Positions 34,900-43,675 of a stretch of 64,000 nt of DNA are shown here, piece by piece. The translations under genes were made by a program, and so were the position numbers. Positions within the stretch are counted from its first letter, which is position 1; every line of letters begins with the position of its first letter. This stretch comes from an uncultured Erysipelotrichaceae bacterium (lineage in GTDB: Bacteria; Bacillota_I; Bacilli_A; RF39; UBA660): NCBI GenBank assembly GCA_902761685.1, contig CACWLI010000008.1, forward strand, positions 1 to 64,000, read 5' to 3'. The notes under the pieces were generated by a model that was not told where the DNA came from, made no database searches, and saw only the letters and a list, made by a program, of their open reading frames with translations.

Positions 34900-35694
34900 A
34901 TGAAACAAAGAGTGATAAGTGCAATTGTTGCATTAATAATAGTAATACCATTAATAATTCTTGGTGGTTATGCATATTATGTTGGTGTAGGCGTTATAAG
35001 TATTATAGGATTTTTTGAAATGGTAAAAGTTAGAGAAAAAGAAAAAAAGATAGATACATCTATTAAATTGCTTGCTTTAGTGGCATATTTATGTATAGTA
35101 TTTTCATCTATAATAACAAAAGATACTTTTAATATTGATTATAGATTATATATATTAGATTTATTTGTATGTTTATTACCATTAATTGTAATGGATAAAA
35201 AAGAATATGATGCAGAAGATGCATTAGTTCTAGTATCTATAACTATGTTTTTAGGAATTGCTTTTAATTTTTTAATAGTAATTAGAAATATTGACTTATT
35301 ATACTTATTATATGTTGTATTAATAACTATAATGTCAGATACTTTTGCTCATTTTTTTGGAACAAAAATTGGTAAAATCAAATTATGTCCTAAAGTATCT
35401 CCTAATAAGACAGTTGAGGGAATGATAGGTGGGGTATTTTTTGGTACTTTTATAGGATCTGTATTCTTTTTAACATTTATTAATACAAATGCTAGTTTAT
35501 TTTATGTTACAATTGTTTCTTTGTCTTTATCATTAATAGCTGAGTTTGGAGATTTGGTTTTTTCTGCTATTAAAAGAAGATATGGCGTTAAAGACTATGG
35601 TAATATTATGCCTGGACACGGTGGTGTATTAGATAGACTTGATAGTATATTATTTGCTGTTTTAGCATTTTCTTACTTAATATCATTTTTCTAG
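34900..35694 (+). CDS. cdsA: CdsA, phosphatidate cytidylyltransferase
   Basis: CdsA makes CDP-diacylglycerol from phosphatidate and CTP, feeding PgsA. It is a multi-pass membrane protein of 264 residues. The family signature is clear: KVSPNKTVEGMIGG and a C-terminal region with GDLVFSAIKRRYGVKDYGNIMPGHGGVLDRLDS. I chose ATG 34900 (MKQRVISAIVAL) because GGTGAAG precedes it and the predicted transcript starts near 34890. It is followed by rasP, as in Bacilli; uppS, frr and dxr are absent upstream. Confidence 0.95.
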   Translation: MKQRVISAIVALIIVIPLIILGGYAYYVGVGVISIIGFFEMVKVREKEKKIDTSIKLLALVAYLCIVFSSIITKDTFNIDYRLYILDLFVCLLPLIVMDKKEYDAEDALVLVSITMFLGIAFNFLIVIRNIDLLYLLYVVLITIMSDTFAHFFGTKIGKIKLCPKVSPNKTVEGMIGGVFFGTFIGSVFFLTFINTNASLFYVTIVSLSLSLIAEFGDLVFSAIKRRYGVKDYGNIMPGHGGVLDRLDSILFAVLAFSYLISFF

Positions 35695-35706
35695 GAGGAT
35701 TAATAA

Positions 35707-36765
35707 ATGAATTTTATAATAACGTTGCTTATTTTATTTGTTATATTAGGATTAATAATTTCAATTCATGAATTTGGACATTTTATAGCAGCTAAAAAAA
35801 GTGGAGTTTATGTAGATGAGTTTTCACTTGGTATGGGGCCATTAATTTATAAATTTAAACCTAAAAAAAGTGAAACTACATATTCACTTAGAGCATTACC
35901 AATTGGTGGCTATGTTTCAATGGCTGAAAAAGAAGATAAAAAGACTAAAATCAAAAAGGATAGAGTTTTAGAAAATAAAGGTTTTTTTAGTATTCTATGG
36001 GTTTTAATAAATGGAATTGTATTTAATTTTTTATTAGCTATTGTTTTGTTTTTTATTAGTGGACTAATATATGGTAGACCTGTTAATGAACCTATTGTAG
36101 GTTCAGTTGTTGAAGGAGGAGCTGCATATAATTCTGGACTAGAAGCTGGAGATAGGATTCTTGAAGTTAATGGTGAAAAAATTGATTCATGGGATGATTT
36201 TTTACTTGAAGCTTCTGCTAAAAAATTAAAATCAAACTATGAATTTAAAGTGAAAAAATCAACAGGAAATATAGAAGTTATTAATATAAAGCCTGATGTT
36301 AAAAAAGAAAATGGAGAAGAAGTTAGAGTATTTGGAATTGTGTCAAATGGTACTACATACAAGAAAGGATTTTTAAATGCTCTTAATTATTCAATAACTG
36401 GAACATGGGATAATTCAAAAACTATATTTAAAATACTTGGTTCATTAATAACTGGTCAGGTATCTGTTAAAAATCTAAGTGGTCCTGTTGGTATTTATTC
36501 AGTAGTAGATGTAGTAAAATCACAAGGATTTCAAAGGTTATTATATTTAACAGCATATTTGAGTATAAATGTTGGTATAATGAATTTATTGCCAATACCA
36601 GTATTTGATGGTGGTAGAATATTTATATTAATAATTGAAAAAATTATTAGAAGAAAAACTGGAGAAAAATTAGAATTAGCATTAAACTATATTGGATTTG
36701 GTCTTATGATATTATTAATGATATATGTAACATTCAATGATATAGCAAGACTTGTGGTGGGGTAA
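35707..36765 (+). CDS. rasP: RasP/RseP, site-2 intramembrane zinc protease
   Basis: RasP cleaves anti-sigma factors and leftover signal peptides within the membrane. The active-site HEFGH (about residues 21-25) in the first membrane segment, a PDZ domain (about 125-205, including VNGEKIDSWDDF) and the second active-site motif NLLPIPVFDGG with its Asp are all present. There are four membrane segments, and length (352 aa) is normal. Start has AGGAGG. Together with cdsA it forms a conserved pair. Confidence 0.95.
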   Translation: MNFIITLLILFVILGLIISIHEFGHFIAAKKSGVYVDEFSLGMGPLIYKFKPKKSETTYSLRALPIGGYVSMAEKEDKKTKIKKDRVLENKGFFSILWVLINGIVFNFLLAIVLFFISGLIYGRPVNEPIVGSVVEGGAAYNSGLEAGDRILEVNGEKIDSWDDFLLEASAKKLKSNYEFKVKKSTGNIEVINIKPDVKKENGEEVRVFGIVSNGTTYKKGFLNALNYSITGTWDNSKTIFKILGSLITGQVSVKNLSGPVGIYSVVDVVKSQGFQRLLYLTAYLSINVGIMNLLPIPVFDGGRIFILIIEKIIRRKTGEKLELALNYIGFGLMILLMIYVTFNDIARLVVG

Positions 36766-37137
36766 ATGGAAAATAGGTTTTTAGAAAATAAAATAGTAAT
36801 TAAATATTGTAAAGATTATTATAGAATTATTAATGAAGAGTTTAGTGAACTTGATTTTATGAGTAGTAAAGTTATACAAATATATCAAACATATATTTTT
36901 TCAATAAATGTAAGAAATAAAGTTGAGTTAAGAAAAGCAATAGATTTAAATACAGCAGTTGCTAGATATTTTGATGATAGAGAGTTTAAAACACTTCTTA
37001 CTAATTTTTTAACATCTTTAAAAGTTTCAAAAAGAGAAACAAATATCATGGGGTTTATAGCAGAATCAATCATAAAAGAATATGAGAGATATAGGGAAGG
37101 ATTTACAAGAAATTTATACATTCCAAGATGGATATAA
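36766..37137 (+). CDS. Hypothetical helical protein (123 aa)
   Basis: The ORF begins at the base after the rasP stop, with GGTGGGG as ribosome site inside the end of rasP, so it is part of that operon. The protein is all-helical and charged, rich in Arg/Phe/Tyr, with no signal or membrane segment. I do not recognise it. The following HD-domain gene is in the same orientation and close. Confidence 0.65.
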   Translation: MENRFLENKIVIKYCKDYYRIINEEFSELDFMSSKVIQIYQTYIFSINVRNKVELRKAIDLNTAVARYFDDREFKTLLTNFLTSLKVSKRETNIMGFIAESIIKEYERYREGFTRNLYIPRWI

Positions 37138-37153
37138 ATAAAGAGTGATAATT

Positions 37154-37642
37154 ATGAAGAATAAGAAGATATATTATGACATATATAGTGAGTTTTATAA
37201 TGTCAATAAATATAGAGAATTGAAATCTATAATACATCATGGTAATAATAGATTAGACCATATTAATAGAGTGGCAAAGATGAGTTTTTTATTATCAAGA
37301 TTATTAAAATTAGATTATGTTTCATGTACAAGAGGTGCAATGATGCATGACTTCTTTACTACAGATGATTTAAGTAGAAGTAACATGAAGTATCGTAATT
37401 TTTTATCAGAACATCCTAAAATAGCACTTGAGAATTCTCTTAAATATTTTGATGTTAATGAAATAGAAAAAGATGTAATTCTTTCACATATGTTTCCTGT
37501 TGTTAAGGGAAAACCTAATTATAAAGAATCTAAGGTGGTTTGTTTGTGTGATAAGTTAGTGAGTTTTTATGAATTTTTTAAATATGAAGCTAAATCAACA
37601 GTTTATTTAAGCGCAGTAGTGTTTATTAAAATAGTTGGATAG
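37154..37642 (+). CDS. HD-domain phosphohydrolase
   Basis: The 162-residue protein has the metal-binding HD pattern: a first His in RLDHINRVAK (about 38-47), MMHDFF with HD (about 63-68), and CDKLVSFYEF (about 132) giving the distal Asp. HD proteins hydrolyse nucleotides or nucleotide signals. The small size and lack of other domains prevent a more exact call. ATG 37154 is chosen; a GTG at 37145 is in frame. tRNA-Arg begins 11 bases after its stop. Confidence 0.78.
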   Translation: MKNKKIYYDIYSEFYNVNKYRELKSIIHHGNNRLDHINRVAKMSFLLSRLLKLDYVSCTRGAMMHDFFTTDDLSRSNMKYRNFLSEHPKIALENSLKYFDVNEIEKDVILSHMFPVVKGKPNYKESKVVCLCDKLVSFYEFFKYEAKSTVYLSAVVFIKIVG

Positions 37643-37653
37643 TTTCTCTTTTT

Positions 37654-37730
<77 letters not shown>

Positions 37731-37792
37731 TTTTTATAGAAGGTTATATTATAATAATCTTTTTTTATGTTATAATAAAAATAGAGGAAAAT

Positions 37793-39244
37793 ATGAAAAA
37801 AATTAAAGTTATTATAATATATTTAATTGTTTTGATGCTAATTATGTCTATGACAATAGTATTTGCTTCTTTTTCTGAAACAATGAGTATAAGTGGAGAA
37901 GCAAAAGTTATGCCATATGCTAAAATTAGAATTAAAAAAGTAGTATTTGATAATTCTACTGGTTCAGGATATGAAACATATAATGCAGATTTTAATATTA
38001 ATAAAGCAACAATGTATTCAAGCTTACCAAATAATGGAGATAGTGTTACATATAAAATAGTTTTTCAAAATGACTATAGTGATGATTATTATATAAGTAA
38101 CGTTGAAGTTATATCAAATAATAATGAATCTATTAATGTTACATATAATAATTGTGAAACCAATTTATTGTTAAAAGCTAATAGTGAAACAACTGGTTAT
38201 ATTACATTTAATGAATCTAATAATAATTCTAGTCAAGATATTATATATTCAATAAAATATACGTTTAAAAAGAAAGAATATGTTTTATTGGCAAATTATG
38301 TTATGAATTTAGCTAAGTTGGGAAATACTAATAGTTTAGAAGAAATAGGTAATACAGGTCTTGCTTATGATGGAACTTCTGATAATAATTTAAGATATAT
38401 AGGTAGTAATCCTAATAATTATATTACATTTAATAATCAAACTTGGAGAATTATAGGAGTGTTTAATAATATTGATGATGGAACTGGAAATAAAGAAACT
38501 AGAGTTAAAATAATATCAACATCGAGAATTAATTATTTGGCATGGGATATGAATTCTAGTGGTACAGCTTTATATACTAATGACTGGACAACATCAAATG
38601 TTAAAACAATTTTAAATGATTATTATTTGAATAGTTCTACTGGAACTGGATATTATTACCAAAATTCTACTAGAAAATCTCATTCATTTGATTTTTCAGA
38701 CAATGGATTAAATAATGTAAAAGATTATATTGGTAATACGGTTTGGGGAATCACAGGGCCATCAGAAAGGGCAGTAACTACAAGTGATTTTTATAATCAA
38801 GAAAGAAATGGAACAGTTATTCCAAGTAATTCAAATAATAGTAGTCCAAGTAAAAGTTGGACAGGTAAAATTGGTTTATTATATCCAAGTGATTATGGAT
38901 TTGCAACTAGTGGAGGAAATACAACTAATAGAAGTGCATGTTTAAATTATTATATTTCAAATAGTACTAGTGCTTCTAAAAATACTGATTGGAGAGGGTA
39001 TTCAGATTGTTATGAAAATGATTATTTATATCATTCAGATTACTACAACTGGAGTATGACTCCTTATGCTATTGATGATACTCGTGTATTCTTATTTTAT
39101 ATAGCAGCAAATACAGGATTTCTTGTACCAGCACAAACATATTCTGGATATGGTGTATATCCAACATTATATTTGAAATCAAATGTTTTATATTTAGGAG
39201 GTAGTGGAAGTAATTCTGATCCATATAAGATAGGATTAAAATAA
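37793..39244 (+). CDS. TasA/CalY-like surface protein with large C-terminal domain
   Basis: The signal region ends in VFASFSETMSISGEAKVMPYAKI, the start pattern of TasA/camelysin (SipW substrates). A beta-rich domain follows to about residue 160. The C-terminal ~300 residues form a Trp/Tyr-rich domain (WRIIGVFNN, NDWTTSNVKTILNDYY, KIGLLYPSDYGF, SDYYNWSMTPY, VYPTLYLK). I recall this pattern in many Firmicutes surface proteins (DUF6273-like), without a known activity. The SipW-type peptidase at 40669 probably processes it. GAGG precedes the ATG. Confidence 0.75.
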   Translation: MKKIKVIIIYLIVLMLIMSMTIVFASFSETMSISGEAKVMPYAKIRIKKVVFDNSTGSGYETYNADFNINKATMYSSLPNNGDSVTYKIVFQNDYSDDYYISNVEVISNNNESINVTYNNCETNLLLKANSETTGYITFNESNNNSSQDIIYSIKYTFKKKEYVLLANYVMNLAKLGNTNSLEEIGNTGLAYDGTSDNNLRYIGSNPNNYITFNNQTWRIIGVFNNIDDGTGNKETRVKIISTSRINYLAWDMNSSGTALYTNDWTTSNVKTILNDYYLNSSTGTGYYYQNSTRKSHSFDFSDNGLNNVKDYIGNTVWGITGPSERAVTTSDFYNQERNGTVIPSNSNNSSPSKSWTGKIGLLYPSDYGFATSGGNTTNRSACLNYYISNSTSASKNTDWRGYSDCYENDYLYHSDYYNWSMTPYAIDDTRVFLFYIAANTGFLVPAQTYSGYGVYPTLYLKSNVLYLGGSGSNSDPYKIGLK

Positions 39245-39318
39245 TGTAAAATAATAATTAAATTAGTTGTTTTATCCTTAAATTATAGATATAATAAAAC
39301 TGATAATAGGAGGAGAGT

Positions 39319-39942
39319 ATGAAAAATAATTCTATAAGAAATAGTGTAATATTAGGAGTAGTTATAGTTGGACTATTTGCATTTGTTGGAATAGTTTGGG
39401 CAGCATTTACAACTACTTTGGAAATAAATGGAGCTGCTAAAGTTGAAAAACAAGGATGGGATATTCATTTTGCTAATTTAAGTGATGCTGTATTAGGTGG
39501 AACAGCAACAGAAACAACAGAACCAACAATCGATTCTGAAAGTACAACAATAGGTAATTATAAATTTAATTTTAAAACACCTGGAGATAGTGGTAGTTAT
39601 ACATTTGATATAGTAAATGCCGGAACATTTGGAGCAAAACTATCTACATTAACAAATACTGAATTCACATGTACTGATTCAGATGGATCTACAACTTCAT
39701 CTGCAGCTACTAATGTATGTAAAAACTTATCGTATGAATTAAAATATACAAATTCTGGTACTGCCTTACAAACAAATGATACTTTAAAAGCGGAAGATAG
39801 CGTAAAAGTAACTCTAACAGTTATATATGATGCTAATACTCCTGTTAACGAATTACCTGATAAAGCTGTTGAAGTAAGTGGTATAACAACAACATTGATT
39901 TATACTCAAGATAATAATGTTAATACAACGACTGGAAAATAA
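39319..39942 (+). CDS. TasA/CalY family fibre-subunit-like protein, copy 1
   Basis: The 207-residue protein has an N-terminal hydrophobic signal (about 10-30), then the TasA-type mature start AAFTTTLEINGAAKVEKQGWDIHFANL. The rest is a beta-sandwich-like, Thr/Asn-rich domain with an S-Y-T-F-D-I-V-N-A motif. TasA proteins are exported by Sec, cut by SipW, and form biofilm fibres. The next gene is a same-length paralogue. Cysteines occur as a pair (about 115 and 134). AGGAGGAG precedes the start. Confidence 0.82.
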   Translation: MKNNSIRNSVILGVVIVGLFAFVGIVWAAFTTTLEINGAAKVEKQGWDIHFANLSDAVLGGTATETTEPTIDSESTTIGNYKFNFKTPGDSGSYTFDIVNAGTFGAKLSTLTNTEFTCTDSDGSTTSSAATNVCKNLSYELKYTNSGTALQTNDTLKAEDSVKVTLTVIYDANTPVNELPDKAVEVSGITTTLIYTQDNNVNTTTGK

Positions 39943-39967
39943 AAAATGGCTGTAGCCATTTTTTTTA
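39942..39967 (+). terminator. Terminator or attenuator between the two TasA-like genes
   Basis: AAAAATGGC/GCCATTTTT arms with a TGTA loop and T tail. Readthrough could set the ratio of the two subunits. Confidence 0.8.
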
Positions 39968-40026
39968 TAAATTATATTTTTTTTGTTATAAATTTGATAT
40001 AATTAACAATATAATAGGAGGTATTT

Positions 40027-40650
40027 ATGAAGTTTAAAAATACTAATAATATTATTCTGCTTAGCTCATTGTTTTTAGGAGTATTCTTATTTTCTACTAT
40101 TGTGTGGGCGGCATTTACAACTACACTAGAAATAAATGGTTCAGTGTCTGTTGTTAAACAAGGATGGGATATTCATTTTGCAAATTTAAGTAGCGTTAAT
40201 CTAAGTGGAGACGCTATAGAAGCTTCTAAGCCTAAAATAGATAGTTCAGCTACAAAGATAAGTGACTATTCTATTAAATTTATTACTCCTGCTGATAGCG
40301 CATCATATACATTTGATATAGTAAATGCCGGAACATTTGGAGCAAAATTATCAACACTTACAAATGGAACTAAAATTTGTACAGATGGAAATGGAAATAC
40401 AAATTCAGTTGATGCAAATAATGTTTGTGAAAATATTATTTATGAATTAAAATATACATCTACTGGTGCTAATGTGTCAGAGTTTGATACATTAAAAGCA
40501 GGTGACAAAGTTAATGTTACTTTAACAATAAAATATAGTAATGACGTAACTACTGAAAAGTTACCTAGTACTGAAGTTTTAGTAGGAGGTTTATCAACAA
40601 CTCTTGTATATACACAAGACACTAATGTGAGTGAAACGACTGGAAAATAA
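40027..40650 (+). CDS. TasA/CalY family fibre-subunit-like protein, copy 2
   Basis: The 207-residue protein is a paralogue of the preceding gene, with signal peptide and AAFTTTLEINGSVSVVKQGWDIHFANL. It shares a 42-base identical stretch and the same cysteine pair and end motif (VLVGGLSTTLVYTQD). It starts after AGGAGG and is followed 18 bases later by the SipW-type peptidase, so it is likely transcribed with it. It may form mixed fibres with copy 1. Confidence 0.82.
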   Translation: MKFKNTNNIILLSSLFLGVFLFSTIVWAAFTTTLEINGSVSVVKQGWDIHFANLSSVNLSGDAIEASKPKIDSSATKISDYSIKFITPADSASYTFDIVNAGTFGAKLSTLTNGTKICTDGNGNTNSVDANNVCENIIYELKYTSTGANVSEFDTLKAGDKVNVTLTIKYSNDVTTEKLPSTEVLVGGLSTTLVYTQDTNVSETTGK

Positions 40651-40668
40651 AAGAAAGGATGATTAAAT

Positions 40669-41814
40669 ATGAAAAACAAAAATATTGTTCTTATATTTTT
40701 TGAGCTAATATATTTAATCATTTTAATTGGTAATATTTTTTATAAGTTTTTAAATATTCATTACATTTTCTTAATAAGCATAGTTTTAGCTTTAATAATA
40801 TTTATTTTGTTTGGTTTTGAAAAAGAAAGATTGATAAATAAAAAAACATATATATTTAGTATATTATTGTTTACAATAGTTGGATTAATAATAAAATATT
40901 CAATTGGTTTAGTGACAGGATATTTATATACACCTTTTGATTTGTCTATTTTGGGTATAATAAAAAATGTAATACCATTGACTTTATTAATTATTATGTG
41001 GGAATTAACTAGATATATTGTAATTAATAAATGTAATAGTAAAGTGGCTATAGTATTTTATATATTGTTAATTACTTTATTATATATAAATGGTATTAGT
41101 GGTTTTTCAAATGATATGAATTTTGAAAAAATAGTAAAGTTTATTTCTACAATATTTATTGTAGATTTAATAAATAATATAGTATTATCATTGATGAGTA
41201 AAAAATTTGGCTATACAGTGTGTATATTGTTTTCAATAATAATTAATTTATATATATTTATATTGCCAATAGTTCCTGACTTAGGAAGCTATAATGATAC
41301 AATCACTCAAGTTCTTCTTACTTTAGGAGTTTATTTGTTAATGAAATTTACCTTAACAATTGAAAAAAAGAATGATATAAGAGATAATTATGTAGTAATT
41401 AATACTATAAGAACAATAATGATAGTATTAATAATTTTATTGGTTTCTTTAAATAGTAATCTATTTAGATTTTGGATTGCAGTAGTTGGTTCTGGAAGTA
41501 TGGATCCAACAATTAAGATAGGGGATGTAGTTCTAATTGATAAAAAGTATAAAGAAAGAGCAAATATGATTAATGAAGGGGATATTTTGGTATTTAAAAA
41601 AGATAATCAGTTATTTTGTCATAGAGTTGTTTCAATAAGTGAAATAAATGATAAATACTATTTCAAAACAAAAGGTGATAGAAAAGGACAAAATGTAGAT
41701 AATTGGACAGTTAATGAAAGTGAAATAATTGGAGTAACAAAATTAACTATAAAAAAAGTAGGATTACCATCAATATGGTTGAAGAATAAAATGGAGGAAA
41801 AAAATGAAAGTTAA
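40669..41814 (+). CDS. SipW-type (ER-like) signal peptidase I with multi-pass N-terminal domain
   Basis: The last ~130 residues form a signal peptidase domain with the catalytic Ser in VVGSGSMDPTIKIGD and a His in FCHRVVS in place of the bacterial Lys, which makes it the SipW/ER type. TKGDRKGQNVDNW follows. SipW processes TasA-like proteins. The first ~250 residues hold about eight hydrophobic segments, making this protein (381 aa) roughly twice the size of B. subtilis SipW (about 190). It overlaps the DUF5305 gene by 11 bases. Confidence 0.88.
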   Translation: MKNKNIVLIFFELIYLIILIGNIFYKFLNIHYIFLISIVLALIIFILFGFEKERLINKKTYIFSILLFTIVGLIIKYSIGLVTGYLYTPFDLSILGIIKNVIPLTLLIIMWELTRYIVINKCNSKVAIVFYILLITLLYINGISGFSNDMNFEKIVKFISTIFIVDLINNIVLSLMSKKFGYTVCILFSIIINLYIFILPIVPDLGSYNDTITQVLLTLGVYLLMKFTLTIEKKNDIRDNYVVINTIRTIMIVLIILLVSLNSNLFRFWIAVVGSGSMDPTIKIGDVVLIDKKYKERANMINEGDILVFKKDNQLFCHRVVSISEINDKYYFKTKGDRKGQNVDNWTVNESEIIGVTKLTIKKVGLPSIWLKNKMEEKNES

Positions 41815-42895
41815 AACTAAAAATGTTAAAGTAGTAAAAAAAATAGATAATTCTATATCTCTAGATAAATTCCTATTAGCATATGTTTTACCTGTTATAA
41901 TTATTCTTTCGTTAGCTATAATATGTTTTTTAAGAAGCTATGTTTTTAATGATATTAGTATTAATACTACTTATTATGAAAAGGGAAAAGTAGATTATGA
42001 TGTTAATTTGATTGATAATTCATATTATAAAGAAAAAACATTACCTTCAGGAATGAAATATGTTGCTAGTATTATTGATACTATTAATCCTAGATTTAAA
42101 TATGAAGTTCATGCTGATAATAATTTAAATCTTAATTATTCATATGAAGTTACTTCTCAATTATTAATAATTGATTATGAAAATAATGATAAGATTTTAC
42201 AAAAAACTGATGAAGTATTATTGAAAAAAGTAACTAATAGTATAAATGATATTAGTTTTGAAATAGATGAAACTATACCAATTGATTATAAAAAATATAG
42301 TACTTATGTAACTAATTTTAAAAAGGGTCTTTCTCTTCCAGTTAAGGCTGAACTAATAGTTACTATGAATATAAATGTTTTAGGAGATAATAAAAATCTA
42401 ATTAAGGATTTTAATAAAAATAGAACATTAGAGGTAAGAATACCATTTAATGTTCAAACAGTTGAAGTAATTATTCCTACAGAGAAAATAAATAATACTG
42501 ATTATTTGTATACAAGAATAAGTCCGATTGCTAATAGAGTTGTTTTCTATTTATTTATAGCATTGTCAGTTTTATCTGTATTTTTAATAATCAATTTGTT
42601 TAGAGGAATATCTAAATATAAAAAATATAATAGATATTATAAAGACTTAAATAAGATATTAAAAAATTATGACAAGATAATAGTTAATGGTGATTTATCT
42701 TATGATGAGAAAAAATATAAAAATATATTAAATGTTGATTCTTTTGAAGAAATGGTTGATGCATCAGTTAATTTAAATAAGCCAATAATTTTCAATGAAG
42801 ATAAAAAAGGTAAAAAAAGTATATTTATAATTATTGCTGAAGATATGATTTATAAATATATTTTAGAAAATAAAAATACTAAAAAAGATGAGTAA
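41804..42895 (+). CDS. DUF5305 family membrane protein of the TasA/SipW locus
   Basis: One membrane segment near residue 25-45 and another near 247-267 enclose an extracellular beta-rich domain with the TYYEKGKVDYDVNLIDNSYY start seen in DUF5305. A cytosolic tail ends in a VDSFEEMVDASVNLNKPIIF motif. DUF5305 genes are regularly found beside SipW-type peptidases and TasA-like proteins and are thought to help assemble them, though no activity is shown. It overlaps sipW and ends at a hairpin that closes the locus. Confidence 0.85.
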   Translation: MKVKTKNVKVVKKIDNSISLDKFLLAYVLPVIIILSLAIICFLRSYVFNDISINTTYYEKGKVDYDVNLIDNSYYKEKTLPSGMKYVASIIDTINPRFKYEVHADNNLNLNYSYEVTSQLLIIDYENNDKILQKTDEVLLKKVTNSINDISFEIDETIPIDYKKYSTYVTNFKKGLSLPVKAELIVTMNINVLGDNKNLIKDFNKNRTLEVRIPFNVQTVEVIIPTEKINNTDYLYTRISPIANRVVFYLFIALSVLSVFLIINLFRGISKYKKYNRYYKDLNKILKNYDKIIVNGDLSYDEKKYKNILNVDSFEEMVDASVNLNKPIIFNEDKKGKKSIFIIIAEDMIYKYILENKNTKKDE

Positions 42896-42906
42896 TCATC
42901 TTTTTA
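42882..42906 (+). terminator. Terminator at end of TasA/SipW locus
   Basis: AAAAAGATGA/TCATCTTTTT arms with a GTAA loop spanning the stop codon. Confidence 0.85.
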
Positions 42907-42962
42907 TTTGATTTATTATTATTTTATGATATAATATAGAACTCAAGAGAGGGGTTTATAAT

Positions 42963-43631
42963 ATGGATTTAAATAGAGGAGAATTATATCTTAAAACCTT
43001 GGAAATAATAAATGTATTACTACATGGTGATTTTTGGAAAATAATTAATGGAAATTATGTAGCAAAACTTTATATTGATAAATATGAAATGGTTGTTTAT
43101 GGAGAACCAATTAAGATATTTCATTTACCAATAACTGATAGAAAGATTTTTATGAATGAATTTAGCAAAATAATAAATAATCTTGGATTTTCTATTTCAT
43201 ATTCTAAAAGAGAGGATTTATACACTTTAATGATTAGTAAAAGTATGCAAAAAGAGTGTGCTATAAAATTTGAATCATTAACAAGAAATATTTGTAATGA
43301 TAATTATGATGAAAAAATAAATGAATTTATAGATGCAATTATTAATAATTATTTATGGGTAGATTTAAATAATGGAATTAGTTATTTAGAATATGAAGTA
43401 AAAACAATTGATAATAAAGTTATATTTATAATTGATAAAGATATATTTGATTTTGATTTAGATGTTCAAGAATATAAAAAATTTGAAAAAGAATTAAAAA
43501 TAAAATTACAATCATATAAAATTATTACATATGGTAATGAGAAATTAAGAAGATATTTTAGTTCTGATGATTTATATAGAACTAAGAAGCTTTATAATAG
43601 TGATAAAATAAAATTAGAAAAGAAAAAATAG
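42963..43631 (+). CDS. Hypothetical cytosolic protein (222 aa)
   Basis: No family is recognised. The protein is soluble, alpha/beta, rich in Ile/Lys/Asp, with an acidic centre and a very basic C-terminal tail (KIKLEKKK) that could contact nucleic acid. GAGGGG precedes the ATG. It forms a one-gene unit between two terminators, ahead of recD2. Confidence 0.62.
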   Translation: MDLNRGELYLKTLEIINVLLHGDFWKIINGNYVAKLYIDKYEMVVYGEPIKIFHLPITDRKIFMNEFSKIINNLGFSISYSKREDLYTLMISKSMQKECAIKFESLTRNICNDNYDEKINEFIDAIINNYLWVDLNNGISYLEYEVKTIDNKVIFIIDKDIFDFDLDVQEYKKFEKELKIKLQSYKIITYGNEKLRRYFSSDDLYRTKKLYNSDKIKLEKKK

Positions 43632-43659
43632 AAATTAGTTATACTAATTTCTATTTTTA
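43624..43659. terminator. Strong terminator between the hypothetical gene and recD2
   Basis: Sixteen-base perfect arms (43624-43639, 43643-43658) with a TAT loop and A/T flanks; one of the longest stems in the window. Confidence 0.85.
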
Positions 43660-43665
43660 TGTTAA

Positions 43666-43671
43666 TATAAT
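43666..43671 (+). promoter_or_regulatory. -10 box immediately before recD2
   Basis: TATAAT lies only four bases before the recD2 ATG, with no ribosome-binding site between. Transcription would start at about the start codon, implying a leaderless message. The -35 region is weak. Confidence 0.5.
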
Positions 43672-43675
43672 TCAT

